A stretch of DNA of 64,000 bases from Malus domestica (Eukaryota > Streptophyta > Magnoliopsida > Rosales > Rosaceae): assembly GCF_042453785.1 (NCBI RefSeq), contig NC_091668.1:3178501-3242500 (forward strand), read 5' to 3'. This document shows, piece after piece, positions 33,971 to 48,000 of this stretch. The notes under the pieces were generated by a model. That model was given only the letters and a program-made list of their open reading frames with translations, was not told where the DNA came from and ran no database searches. A program made the position numbers and the translations under genes. The first letter of the stretch is position 1. Each line of letters starts with the position of its first letter.

Positions 33971-35779
33971 ATGAACTGCTGCGGAGAGGGCCTCGCGGCT
34001 CGGGCGACGTCAGGGGCGGCCGTATCGCCGCTCGAGTGGAAGTTTTCGCAGGTCTTCGGAGAAAGGACCGCCGGCGAAGAAGTTGAGGAAGGTAAGAGTA
34101 ATACTCTTCCCCTGATTTTCGTTTCGTTTCGTATTGTTAAGGATTCACTATTGCTTTCGTTCTCATTACGTTTAATACTATTAATTTAATGTTAAATACA
34201 TGTAGCGGATGATTTGTTGCAGAAATTGTGTATTGAATGACGGGAGACGCCAATGAAATTTAATCGAAAAAGTTTGGTCTTTTGATGACCGAAGCATTTG
34301 AGCTGAATACTTAAGTTATTGGCTGGTGGTTTTGTGGCTATTATTGATTAAGCTATACATTTGGAGGTTGTCTATTTGTGTAGCTGTCAGTTTTTATTTT
34401 TCTTTTAATTTAATTCACTACATTTTGAAGTGTTTCAAAATAATTAAAAGCACTTTTAGAAAAAATGTGTTTGGGTTCTAAAAACACTTGAAGGGCTTTC
34501 TGTAAGAACCACTAGTTATGTGCATCGTTCAGAAAACACTTTTAAGTGTTTTTCAATGATTTACTTCCATTTTCATTCAGGGTTGGTTCTAAAAACATTT
34601 TCACCAAAAAAATTTTCAGTCATTTTAAAAGTACTTTAAAAAACGAGCTATGATGTTGATTAGTATAGGGATTCATTTTCGAACATATTGTTGCAATCGA
34701 TACATGTAGAGCTATATTTTTAAACTTAAAGGCCCTAGATTTGAGAAATAAGTGAACTTGTTAATCAAGTGTGAAGAACGCGTCATTTGCGATCAATAGC
34801 TATTCTTATATACCCGCTTTTGAATTTCTGAAAAAGATACTTTATAGAGTGTTTGAGGGCATTGAAGTGCTTTGGTGCAGAATTACTTAGGTTTGCTTAC
34901 TTGCTGGTTGTTTTTGCAGTTGATGTAATATCCGCTATTGAATTTGATAGAACGGGGGACCACCTTGCCACTGGAGATCGTGGAGGCCGGGTGGTTTTAT
35001 TTGAAAGAACTGATATAAAGGATGTAAGTTAATACATTTTTCTTTTGAGGGGTTTGGGGCATGGATGTGCATTTTCCTTGTACTTAATATGCCGTTATAT
35101 TTGTTACACTGGTGTGATTTAGTTGTACTTTTATGGTATAAACTTAAATAATTAGCATGGTGGACACCGGAGAGATCTGGAGAGGATGGATTATTCAATC
35201 AGTGGGCATCCTGAGTTCCGCTATAAAACTGAATTCCAAAGTCATGAACCCAAGGTATGACCTTCTTTGTGCTTAACGAGGACAAGTATAAATAGGCTTA
35301 CGAAGATTTCCTCTTTGCTGGAATCTGGATTTGACTAACTTGCATCCTAACTTGCATCTTACTTGGTTTTTCCTGAACTCAGTTTGATTATCTTAAGAGC
35401 TTGGAAATTGTGGAAAAAATCAACAAGATCAGATGGTGTCAAACAGCTAGCGGTGCACTGTTTCTCCTCTCCTCTAATGACAAAACCATCAAATACTGGA
35501 AGGTAGCACCAACCTTTTGAACTCGTATGTGGTTAGATTATTATATAAAAGATGATTTCTCTCGATATCACATCTTCCAGAGTAATTTTAGCGACATTAG
35601 TTGCATTGCCCTTTCCATTTATATATTGTTCGGAACAAAGATGGCGATTACTTCAGCCATTTCATTTTTTACATTATTCTTGGGATGAACACGCGCATAC
35701 GCACATGCAGAGTGTAGTGGATGGATTGTTATGGTTTCCAATAGGCAGTACAACTTAAGATATAATTATTTTAATTTTT

Positions 35780-36712
35780 TCATTGTGGAAGGACGCTGTC
35801 ACTTCCGCTAGGTGGCTCACAACAAAACAATCGTGCAACAGACGCTATCACTTCCGCAATACTACAGCCTGTATGCAGCGGCCTCATCAATGAGTTTGCA
35901 GAACTCCTACTTTCATAAACTTCAACAAGACGGTCAATTTGACCACAAAGTTTTGCAACACCTCCAATTTTTTTCCCCTTCTTATCAACCTTCTTCTTTT
36001 GCAATTCTCCTTGGTTAGCCGCTCTTTTTTTTCCCTTCCTAGTAGCTTGCCTTAGATCCTGTATAGTCTCACTTTCTTCCTCATCATCTAAATCAATTTG
36101 TCCTATGGATTTCTCTCCTGTCTCTAGTGGTAGTGCTCCAGATGAAGGTGCCCAGGCATGTTCACCGGTAACAACTGTGTTCGAGAACATCCTATCTAAC
36201 TTTCCTCCATCTTAGGACTAATGCCCTTTTTTTTACAATTTTCCATATTCTTTGTTTATCTACAAGTAAAGAAAGAATATGGCTAATACATATTGCATGA
36301 TATCATAATACATATTAAAAGATAAATACACAAACCTGAATTTTATTTTTCCACCACTCCAAAAGATAAATACACAAACCTGAATTTTATTTTTCCACCA
36401 CTCCTCAGAGGCATCAGCGGTACCCTTGCTCGAATTCCACCCTAGGCCAATGTCTTTACCAACTAGCTATTTCCACAACTTCCACTCATTTTTAAGTGCA
36501 TCCCACTTATTTTTCAGTTGCTTTCTTTCATAATCATGCCCTGTCTCTGCCTTGAAGTTAGCTCTAATATTTGCATATCCATCTTTGTCAAAGTGAGTGC
36601 CTGGACGATGTTTGGCCTCAACCTTCTTGATGCATACATCACAAAATATAGATATATTGTGGGCATTCCATGCAGCTGTAGGATTTGACGAAGATGCCCC
36701 CTTCTTTGCCAT
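35780..36712 (-). pseudogene. Myb/SANT-like transposon gene, first copy in PP2A copy C
   Basis: It starts MAKKGASSSNPTAAWNAHNI and keeps the SANT-like core. Exon 2 has a stop shortly after INKEYGKL and a frameshift. The intron contains a 43-base tandem duplication of its donor side (about 36318-36403). The 3' part, reading QIDRLVEVYESRSSANSLMR and ending SDSVLPQ at 35780, shows the C-terminus that is missing from the copy B locus. Confidence 0.7.
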
Positions 36713-36734
36713 CGATACTAGTTATATACATATG

Positions 36735-36794
<60 letters not shown>

Positions 36795-37004
36795 CAGGTA
36801 CAAATAATATTGTAATATAACCAGGCTGAAAACAGGTAGTAAACCTAACATAAACAGAAGCAACTCGCAATCATATGTGTGTGTGTGTGTGTTGGAGATT
36901 TTCAATGATAATCATGATTTAGCCAGTCCCTTTGATATACCAAATAAACATAAAATGCATCTAGCATATGCATGAAAAAGAATATAGATGCAGTGAATTC
37001 GTAG

Positions 37005-37626
37005 TTTGCCTTAGATCCTGCATGGTCTCACTTTCTTCCTCATCATCTAAATCAATTTGTCCTATGGATTCCTCTCTTGTCTCTGGTGGTAGTACTCCAG
37101 ATGAAGGTGCCCAGGCATGTTCACCGGTAGCAACTGTGTTCGAGAACATCCTATCTAACTTTTCCTCCATCTCAGGACTAATGCCATTTTTTCGCAATTT
37201 TCCATATTCTTTGTTTATCTACAAGTAAAGAAAGAATATGGTTAAACATATTGCATGATATCATAATACACATTAAAAGATAAATACACAAACCTGAATT
37301 TTATTATTCCACCACTCCTCAGAGGCATCAACGGTACCCTTGCTCGAACTCCACCCTAGGCCAGTGTTTTTACCAACTAGCTCTTTCCACAACTTCCACT
37401 CATTTTTAAGTGCATCCCACTTATTTTTCAATTGCTTTCTTTCATAATCATGCCATGTCTCTGCCTTGAAGTTAGCTCTAATATTTGCATATCCATCTTT
37501 GTCAAAGTGAGTGCCCGGACGATGTCCGGCCTCAAGCTCCTTGATGCATACATCACAAAATATAGATATATTGTGGGCATTCCATGTAGATGTAGGATTT
37601 GACGAAGATGCCCCCTTCTTTGCCAT
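37005..37626 (-). pseudogene. Myb/SANT-like transposon gene, second copy in PP2A copy C
   Basis: Exon 1 (37294-37626, minus) is open and best preserved: it starts MAKKGASSSNPTSTWNAHNI and ends [15 protein letters not shown] before a GTTTGTG donor. Exon 2 starts at 37218 with [20 protein letters not shown] and runs to DLRQ, where the recombination junction cuts off the basic C-terminal part. Confidence 0.7.
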
Positions 37627-37644
37627 CGATACCAACTAGTGATT

Positions 37645-37694
<50 letters not shown>

Positions 37695-38269
37695 CAAGAA
37701 CAAATAATATTGTAATATAACCAAGCAGAAAACAGGTAGTAAACCTAACATAAACAAAAGCAACTCGCAATCATATGTGCGTGTGTGTGTGTTGGAGGGT
37801 TTCAATGATAATCATGATTTAGCCAGTCCCCTTGATATACCAAATAAACACACAATGCATCTAGCAAATTGTGAGTCATCTTTCATTCTTCCTTCCTTCC
37901 ATTCTTGGACTCATCAAAGATGACTTAGTATTATAATAAAATAAATGTATGAGAAATCTTTTGACATTTTTTGCCGTCTTTAATTTCTTGGTTTGCTTTG
38001 AATCGTAATTATGATTTGTAATGGTGCAGGTTTGAAGAACAAGAAGTGCCCGGCTCAAGATCTTTTTTCAATGAAATAATAGCATCAATTTCAGATATTA
38101 AGTTTGCTAAGAACGGAAGACATATACTAAGTCGGGATTACATGACTCTTAAGGTTCATATAGTCATACTCTTATAATAAGATGGTTCATACTTCCAATA
38201 TTTAGAAACTTCAGTATCATTTGTCCTAGAAACAAAGTTGCAAGTAACAAACACTTAAAAACCTTATTT

Positions 38270-38645
38270 TCCCTCCCTCCCTCCCTTCCTTCCAGTGGAT
38301 TGGTGACATGGGCAATGCCCTCTATGGATGCCACCCCTCAACATCTCACTGTTTCTGCCGTCCCTCCTTCCCTTCCTTTCAGTGGATTGGTGACATGAGT
38401 GATGCCCTCTATGGGTGCCACCCCTCAATATCTCACTGTTTCTGTTGATTCCTCAGCTAAAATATTCCTTCCTTCCATTGGATTGGTGACATGGCCAATG
38501 TCCTCTATGGGTGCCCTCAATATCTCACTGTTTGTGCCATCCCTCTTTCCCTGCCTTCCTTACAGTGGATTGGTGACGTGGGCAATGGCCTCTATGGGTG
38601 CAGCCCCCAATATCTCACTGTTTCTGTTGCTTCCTCAGCTAAAAT
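38270..38645 (+). repeat. Intronic minisatellite, intron 9 of copy C (about 4 units)
   Basis: The array has almost the same unit order as in copy B, including the unit interrupted by TCAGCTAAAATATTCC. Copies B and C are therefore closer to each other here than to copy A. Confidence 0.8.
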
Positions 38646-39630
38646 ATGCTAATGTTGTTACTGTGATGTTTAGAATTAGTACTTGATATCATGATTTTCA
38701 ATTTTGTGCTTGTGGTGAGTTTGGGCATTGCAACTACTTCTTGTCTTCAGATTTCTCTGATTCTTAACCCTGTCCGTTACAATTTTTGTTCTCACCTTTT
38801 CTTTTTGGGGTTTCTCAGTTATGGGACATCAACATGGATTCTGGCCCAGTTGCCACTTTCCAGGTTCATGAACATCTAAGACCAAAGGTAATATGTTCCT
38901 TCAAAAAGTTTGTTTGATCACATGTGATCTTAAAAGAAGACGAGACCATTTAAGTAATACCATACAATGCAACTTATTAAGTTCTTTACCTTTCTCAGCT
39001 CTGTGATTTATACGAAAATGATTCTATCTTCGATAAGTTTGAGTGCTGTCTAAGTGGAGATGGACACCGAGTGGCAACAGGTTCTTACAGGTTAGACTTA
39101 CACCATACACATCCTTTGTTGCTTTTACACTTACACCCTGACCTAAGCAGTGTGGGGCTCAACGTATGAAGAAACACATTTCTGTGATTCCAGCAATCTG
39201 TTTCGAGTGTTTGGTTGTTCTGAAGGGAGCACAGAAGCAACAACATTGGAGGCCAGCAAAAACCCCTTGAGGTATCTTTTTTAAATTCTATATATGCTCG
39301 TCAGGCATGCTATTGTTAGGGCATAGTATCATTTTGGTCCAAGAAAAACTCTTGTTTATTTTCTTTTGTTCTCTTGGTCAAAAGTGCTTATAATTTTTCT
39401 CATGAACTTCCAGGAGACAAGTTCAAACCCCAGCAAGGCCTTCTAGATCTTTGGGCAACCTTCGTCGTGTTCGCAGGCGTTGTAACATAAAAGGTGCGGA
39501 TAACTCTGGAGCGGATGCAAACGGAAATTCTTTTGACTTCACAAAAAGGTTGATATATCTTGCATGGCACCCTTCTGAGGATTTAATCGCCTGTGCTGCT
39601 TCAAACAGCCTATACATGTATTATGCGTAA

Positions 39631-40711
39631 AAGTAGTACGGAAAGTTGTCTATCTTGGCCGGCAAAGCTCTTCTGATTTCTATTGACAAAAGGTTGCTTG
39701 CGTTCTTCTCCGGTTAGTGATGTTAGCTGCGCCCTACCTAACTACAAAATCAGGAAGCATTTTTGCTGATGTCAACATTTTCAAGAAGTAGTATCTGCCC
39801 CTCACATACAGGCGATACCTTGCTGTTTATGGTAACTCGTAAGGAGAATACTGTAGTCCTAATTGTGTCTTGTTAGTTGAAGAGATGTGATATTAGCTCA
39901 TCCGCCTACCGAAAGAATACCTTCTGCCACAGTAGAAACCAATTGGGTCCTATATCCTGAAGTGGGGAGAAGCTGTAGTGGTGCCATCAACGCTGATTGA
40001 TACCGTGGCCTTCAACCTTGTATTATTTGAAGTAAAGTTAAAAGGGTTTGTGAAATTTTTATCGCTGTTTTTATTCTAACCTTTCTTTCCCCCTCTTTCA
40101 GAGCCTGCTGATTTTCTTTGTTTAGCAAGTATTGGTTCCTTTGGACAGTGAAGGCTCCATGTTAGACATTGTTTCGACAGTTTCACTGGGAATCAAAGAT
40201 TTGTCGGTCTTAATTCGTCTGGTTATCGGGTGTTTATTGTTTTAGGTAAATGTTTTTGGTGTAGGCAAACTGATCATCTCTATATTGTACGAGGTTCGGT
40301 CACAATATCGAAGCGTATGGGCTAGTTTTGGTGAATTAGGTGCTTCCTTCGTTTAGTTTGTGCTGGCATTAGTATAGCCCTTGGGGGCTAGGAACTGTAG
40401 CAAACTTTTCTTTTGTTCTTAAACCACTATTTTATCAAGCATATGGTGAACTTTTCCTCTTTTTGTTTATGTTTTCCAAACCCTTGTGAATTGATTTGGA
40501 AAATTGGGGTTAGTGGCCCTTTTCCAAACCCACCAACCAAAAATAGTCGTCTCGAAATGCCCTCCTTGACGAAAATACTCATTACCGAGACAATTACCCT
40601 CATTACCGACGCAATATTAGTAGATTATTGACTCAATCTTAGGGTATTTTCATCAAAGAGGATAAATAAAGATTGCATTATTCGAGGAGGGCTAGTTTTA
40701 GTTAGTGTATT
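39631..40711 (+). other. 3' flank of PP2A B55 copy C
   Basis: No gene is seen. It is homologous to 4896-5960 after copy A over its whole length, with small indels. It contains the 3' UTR region and ends at the MITE target. Confidence 0.65.
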
Positions 40712-40904
40712 GAGTACAGATCCTCTTTGGATCTAAAAAAAGGGAGCCTAAGGATCAAATGATTCGGCCGTTAAAATTTGATCTAACGGCTACAAACAAG
40801 GAGTCCTCTAATAGTTATAATAATTGTAACCGTTGGATCAAATTTCAATGATCCGGATCATTTAATCCTTAGGTTCATTTTTATTAGATCCGGAGATGAT
40901 ACTC
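40712..40904. mobile_element. Foldback MITE with 9-bp target duplication
   Basis: Terminal inverted repeats of about 80 bases start GAGTACAGATC and GAGTATCATCT and contain TAAGGATCAAATGATYCGG and AAATTTGATCYAACGG. The flanks are TAGTGTATT (left) and TAATGTATT (right), eight of nine identical. The equivalent sites after copies A (about 5960) and B (about 14070) are empty. A related, more degraded element lies at 56795-56965. Confidence 0.85.
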
Positions 40905-41021
40905 TAATGTATTTGTAAAAGGCTTGTAAGCCCGATTTCCCATTCATTTTTTATCTACCATGCATAATTTTCACAAAATTACTGTGTTGCGGTCTTTCCC
41001 CTATGGTATGGTAATTTTTGT

Positions 41022-41165
41022 TGTATCACGTGAGTAGATCACTATGAGAATTCGTTTCGTGCAACTGATCACATTTGTTGTATTAGATGAGTAGCACGGT
41101 CTTTGAGAGATTCGTTTCGTGTAACAAATTATACTTATTGTAAGAGACTTGTACTGTACAACGGA
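41022..41165 (+). repeat. Short tandem array downstream of copy C
   Basis: This is the same units as at 14178-14335 with more mutations. The match to the copy B flank ends soon after. Confidence 0.6.
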
Positions 41166-42059
41166 TGCATGAAAGTGATTCTTACACATCATAAGGGTGA
41201 AGCTTTTATTATGAGATGGACGTTAGGCATGGCGGTGGACTTTTGTTTGATGGTCTCAATTTTGCCACATTAGCAGCTTAAAAGTTTATAAACAGTTGAG
41301 TAGCAACTCAAGTCGTGATAGTTTAAGTCGGTTTCATGGACCCTTTAACTAGTATTTGATGAACATCACATGAAAACCATAAAATTAGCAATGCCCTCTC
41401 AATCTAGTGACTTCTTTTGATTTGTCCCTTCGACTCTTAAAATGTGCAAATTGTTTTTTTTTTCTTGATTGAATTGATGAAAATGATTCTAAATTTAACG
41501 GAATAATTTCATAACTGATAGTAGAAGCGAATTAGCACGTTCTAAAATTTTAGAACTAAATTAAAAGTTCAACGGACAAAATTTGTACCCAAATTAAAAG
41601 TTCAGTAGGCAAACTGGAATAAGTAATATGTCCGAGGTAATGCTAAATGGTGGTTCCTTTTACTCGTAATTTTTTACTTCTCACGTACATTTTTATTTTC
41701 AATCTTCGAATCAAATGAATTGAAGAATATTAAATCTTATAAATTAACAAATGATGAGTTGGAAGTAAAAATTTGCGATAACGCATATCTGTTATTAAAA
41801 AATAAGATCTCAAAATCTCATAATCGCACTACCGTAATTTAGGAAAATCCAAAATATAGAAGTCCAAAAATGGGTAAACGTAAAATCCCAATTAGCAACC
41901 TAAAAAATAGACTAATCCTAAGAAAATTAGAAATTGTCCTTCACTTCCAGATGCAAAACTGACACGGAGAAAACAGCTTCAGGCTAAATATTTCAGCTTT
42001 CCTCAAAATTCTCCTCCCTCTCTCTCTCTCTCTCTCAGCTCCTCCGAAGCTCCACGGTC
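41166..42059 (+). other. Intergenic region and promoter side of the complex I gene
   Basis: The sequence is AT-rich and I see no gene or element. A (CT)n tract at 42015-42037 lies in the probable 5' UTR just before the start codon. No clear TATA box was found. Confidence 0.45.
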
Positions 42060-43505
<1,446 letters not shown>

Positions 43506-44963
43506 GGGCCTTCATCTTTTTTTTTTGGGGGCTGCTTTTGCTATATTTATCCAATAATAAGTCTATCAGGGGAGGTTTGCCCTGGCAAAGCACCATGTAA
43601 AGGGAGAGATTTTGCATTTACGTGTTATAAATTTTAGATCCCGGGTGTCCTGTATTGTGCTTTCTGCATATTTCCGTCGTTTTGGAGCTATAATAGTAGC
43701 CACAGATTCTGTAAAACTTTTTTCTGTTTCAATCTGGGTGCTTGAACTAATCTCCCATGTTTATCTGCTTGTTTGATTGATTGTTGGAAGCTGCTTATAC
43801 TTTTTGTTTAACGCGGGATTAAGTAATGTAGCCGTGTTTTTCGTAAACCCTTGAGTTTGTGATTTCAGTTTCGTAGTCATATTATTGTTGGAAATCCTCT
43901 TGTCTGAGACTGGTCCAAGGGTTCTAGGACTCGACTCGGAGGTCAGGTGTTGAAGACACAACCCGGTCACCTAGGTGCCCGAGGACTTCAACGTGCGGGA
44001 CATGAACCCCATCTCAATGCCGGGGATTGGGACCTCTGGAAGCTTGGGACTCAAATCTGGGACCTTTCGATGCATGAGATTTGGACTCAGAATCTCCGTG
44101 TTTGGTAGCCCCAATCATATGATCATTTTGGCTTGTTTATTAAGAAGGGTAAAACATAGCTTAGTATTATCATGTCCAATTCAATCTTAACCTCCTGATC
44201 AAGTCCAATCCCATTCAACAAACAGGACATTATGGATTATCAATCCTCCCGGCATGTAGTGCAATATCTTAATGGGTTGGGTGTTGAGTTTTTACTAATG
44301 CATCTCAAATTCGAAACTCTCTCATCTAATTAATGATATAGTTTCGAACTTTCTCCTCCTCTTAATAATAGTAAAATTTTAAAAATAAAAAGATAAGCAT
44401 TACAAAACCCAACATTAACTTTTGCTTCTCCGAATGATCGTGCTTATTGCTTAGATTATTTTATTTGGTATTCGCGCTAGTTAAAACGTAAATCTTATAT
44501 GATGTTCTCACCACATAAAAATAAACATAATCGTATATAACAATATATAATCGTGTATATATGAGAGTTATTCTCTGATAAACTTTTTTTACATTTTACT
44601 TACAAATAGAAAAATAAAACTAATTGACCAAAATAACGGGTATAAAACCTCACAATTCTTTTCACTTTTACATTTTTACCACGCACTTTCCGTCCGGTAA
44701 AATTAACAGACCCTTATTCCCGTTCGCAAGCAAAGGTGTTTGGCCAAAAAAAGGAGTGTTACGAACACTGATAATGTTCATTTTTTAACATTAAGAATAT
44801 TTTTATTCTAAAACATCATTTTTAATCTTACAAACAATACTTTTTTTTATCCTTTAATTAAAACTTAAAAGTTTTCAAATTTTTTTCATTAATTTTTTTA
44901 AGAAAATATCCTTACGTATAAATATCCAACCGGTGTTTTTCCACCTCACCCTATCCCTCACTC

Positions 44964-45013
<50 letters not shown>

Positions 45014-45028
45014 AGGGTTTCTACGACA
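43506..45028 (+). other. Intergenic: 3' UTR of the PSST gene and upstream region of the KH gene
   Basis: The first 200-300 bases are the probable 3' UTR. The rest is AT-rich, with decayed repeat-like stretches around 44240-44360 and 44750-44890 (the latter resembling the end of a MITE with AAAACTTAAAAGTTTTC). A long (CT)n tract at about 44970-45010 is in the 5' leader of the next gene. No gene is seen. Confidence 0.45.
44965..45012 (+). repeat. (CT)n microsatellite in the KH gene 5' leader
   Basis: This is about 45 bases of nearly pure CT repeat just upstream of the start codon. CT tracts near transcription starts are common in plant promoters; a regulatory role here is not shown. Confidence 0.85.
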
Positions 45029-48000
45029 ATGGCCGACGAAGCCCAATACTCATCCGGTCCTGATTCAGGGAACAAGCGGAAGTACGAGGAGCAAACGCCG
45101 CCGTCCACCCGCAGAGTCACCGGTTTCTCGGCCCCCATCAAGTCATCGTCCCCCGACTCTGTGCCGACGTCGTACAGCAGCGTTCCTCCGCCCATGGAAG
45201 ATTTCCAGCTGGCCAAGCAGAAGGCGCAGGAGATCGCCGCTCGGTTGTTGAACGGCGGCGATGCTAAGCGTGCTAGGGTTGAGAATGGTGGTTCCGACTC
45301 TTTTGACAAGGGCTTTAGCTCTGGTCCGCCAGGTTCGCCTTCCATCTTTTGAATTTTACGTTTTCCATTAAATTTTTACTCTCTTTTTATTTAATTTTTA
45401 TGCTTTTTATTATATTGTTAGGGTTTTGGTTCGTTTTTTAATATGCTTGACATCCAAGAATTTGATTGGGTTTAGTGTTTTAGGGTGATGCGGAGTTGCT
45501 ATTTGTGTTTTGATTGTACATGTTTATGCCTAGAATGTGAATATCGATGCAACATTTGTAATTTTGGTTTTGTGAAAATGATACAGATCCAAAGCCTCAC
45601 TTCTCAAACCCAGCTCCTTCGTCGATCCCTGTATCTTATGGTGGGTTCGTGGGACCAAGCAAAAAGATTGAGGTTCCCAATGGCAGGGTTGGTGTCATAA
45701 TTGGTAAAGGTGGGGAGACTATCAAGTATCTACAGACTCAGTCAGGCGCCAAGATTCAAGTTACCCGAGATTCTGATGCAGACCTCAATTTTCCAACTAG
45801 GATGGTGGAGCTCATGGGTACTCCGGAGCAGATTGCGAAGGCCGAGCACTTGATAAATGATGTTCTTGCTGAGGTTCGGCTTGTGCATTAATTTTTTAGA
45901 TGAGTTTTATCATCTGCTTGTGATATATTAAAACAAGTTCACACATTTGAGTTTAAAATCCTCCACATTGTGATCCTTTTTGTTAATTTTGAGATGGTTG
46001 AGTTTTATCAAATTGGTACATATGATCTTGGAAATATGGCTTACACATATAAGCTCTTATGTTTGTGCCAGGCTGAATCAGGAGGTCCTGCCGTAGCTTC
46101 TCGAAGGTTAACTGTACATACCGGTGGTGAACAATATGTTACGAAAATTCCTAACAACAAGGTACAGACTACATAGTTTTTATATATTTAGCTGCGTGTT
46201 CTGGTGATTTACTTATTGAGGATTCATGACTATGTAATCTCAGGTTGGGCTTGTAATTGGTAAAGGAGGTGAAACAATAAAAAGTATGCAAGCTAGGTCT
46301 GGAGCTCGTATCCAGGTTTGTTTTCAATCTTGGGCAGAATATTGGTCTTTTGTATGGTTTTCTATTTGTCTTCTTTTGGAACTCTATGTATTCTTCTATC
46401 ATTTTTCTTGATACACGTTGTAAACATAACTTTTCTGGTATATCGGTTTGAGTAACGTATATGGGTGGAATCAAATACAAGAAATGGTTTTATGAGCTGA
46501 CATTTTATTTTTTTTAGGTTATTCCCTTGCATCTGCCACCTGGTGACCCATCAACAGAAAGGACGCTACAGATTGATGGTACTACTGAACAAATTGAAGC
46601 TGCAAAACAGTTGGTAGCTGAAGTTATCAGTGAGGTAGGTTTTATTGGTGTTTGCCTTAAAATTTGGCTTGTAAGCCTCTCTGACATATTTAGTAGTCAG
46701 AAGTTGTTAGCTTCAGGAGGGGTAGGCTACAATAGATGTGATTCTCTAGGTTTTATAGTTTTGCATGGCCATTTGAACTTCTGTTTTCTGTCAATGTATT
46801 TAATTTGCACATGACTACTTTCTGCAATCAGATTTTGGGGTTTTTTTGTTGATATGTTGAGGCTCCCTGCTGTAGCGATGTTACTTATTTTGTATATTCA
46901 TACTGTTCATATTGCTTGCTCAAATTAGGTTAACCAACCTGGTTGCTAGGTTGACCTTTTTGCATTTTGCTTTGTTATTAATTTTTTTCCTTGCAGGGCT
47001 TTTTGTATGTTTTTTTAATTTTAAATTTTGAGCTCAATTAATCTGTACCATTTTCTGATAAGCCCTCGGACAGTTTTATCTCTTGATATTGTTAAACATT
47101 TTCCCTGATAATGAGTTCGTCTCTTTTTTTATTTTCATTTTGCATTTTATGTTGTGCATGATGCTACATTTCTGTCATTAAATTGAGTTTCTCTGCCTTT
47201 TCGTTCTCTTTATTTTATGGATTTGACTTTTATGCTGGTTAGTTGCATTTACATTGTACAATTGTTCGGGGTATGTATTTTGTAGTCTATCTGGTTGTGC
47301 AATTTTTCCACTGTGTCATGTAAGGTGTAGAAACTAATTCTAGTCGAACTATTGCTGACTTTATATTTTCGGCCAATGGTGGACCACAGTATCCCTAATG
47401 TTGTACTGGTTAGTGGTTACGGCACTTGGTATTTTGAATATGTTTATGACCCAAATATTATGATTTTATGAGGATTGGATAAGTTTGTATGGTTCTCAAT
47501 TGTCTTTTTTGGCTTTAGATCTTATTAATTCAGATTTTTTTTGTGCTGATCTTTTTGCCATGCACAGTGTAGCTGGCAGAGATTGAGTCTAACATGTCAA
47601 GTGAACACTGGAAGGAGCCTGTTTATGCAAGTATTTATTCTTTGGGTTTTGTAGCATTTGCTGGGATCTAGTTTCAACTTAAGAAACTGGTTGGCACGAT
47701 TTCACCTCTGCGAAATCCATTTAGATGTCATATAGATTTAGCTTTAATTGTATAAACCTGCAGGGTCATCTGAATTGTTATCATAAATGGATGCAATAAG
47801 TTTCTTCTTCCCATATGATTGATGCAGATATTGGCTTATTTGACCTTAAGATTGAACAAATATTTGGAGGAGTGATTACAACACATTGGGCTGTTCTTGG
47901 CCATATGCACTTATTGGGAATTTAGTCTACGGGAGTTCATGTTACAGGTTTAGGTTATTAAGTTACATTAAAGTTTCATTAACTCTCATAATGTTTAACA

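Larger units (their letters stand above)
35780..37865 (-). mobile_element. Two tandem, partly duplicated Harbinger-like remnants in copy C
   Basis: Two head-to-tail copies of the element seen in copy B are present, each with the Myb/SANT-like gene, a (TA)n tract (about 36745-36789 and 37647-37689) and a (TG)n tract. The second copy is joined to the first at GTAGTTTGCC (about 37005) and is 5'-incomplete. The right end of the second copy joins exon 8 sequence of the PP2A gene at TAGCAAATTG (about 37862). No transposase and no complete TIR are present. Confidence 0.65.
33971..39630 (+). pseudogene. PP2A regulatory subunit B (B55/PR55), copy C, exons 5-8 deleted
   Basis: Exons read: 33971-34091, 34920-35023, 35156-35254, 35383-35502, then 38030-38153, 38819-38887, 38999-39090, 39194-39271 and 39414-39630. 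Exons 1-4 and 9-14 are individually open and very similar to copies A and B, with HEPK at the end of exon 3. Exons 5-8, which carry the middle WD40 blades, are missing, replaced by two tandem remnants of the Harbinger-like element. Splicing exon 4 to exon 9 gives GTT TGA, an immediate stop, because exon 4 ends in phase 0 and exon 9 starts in phase 2. Intron 13 is almost entirely deleted and reads in frame (RRRCNIKGAD). A truncated N-terminal product is the most it could make. Confidence 0.85.

Noticed and set aside
44875-45345. 156-codon minus-strand frame across the KH first exon
   Set aside because: It is created by the (CT)n tract read as Glu-Arg repeats.
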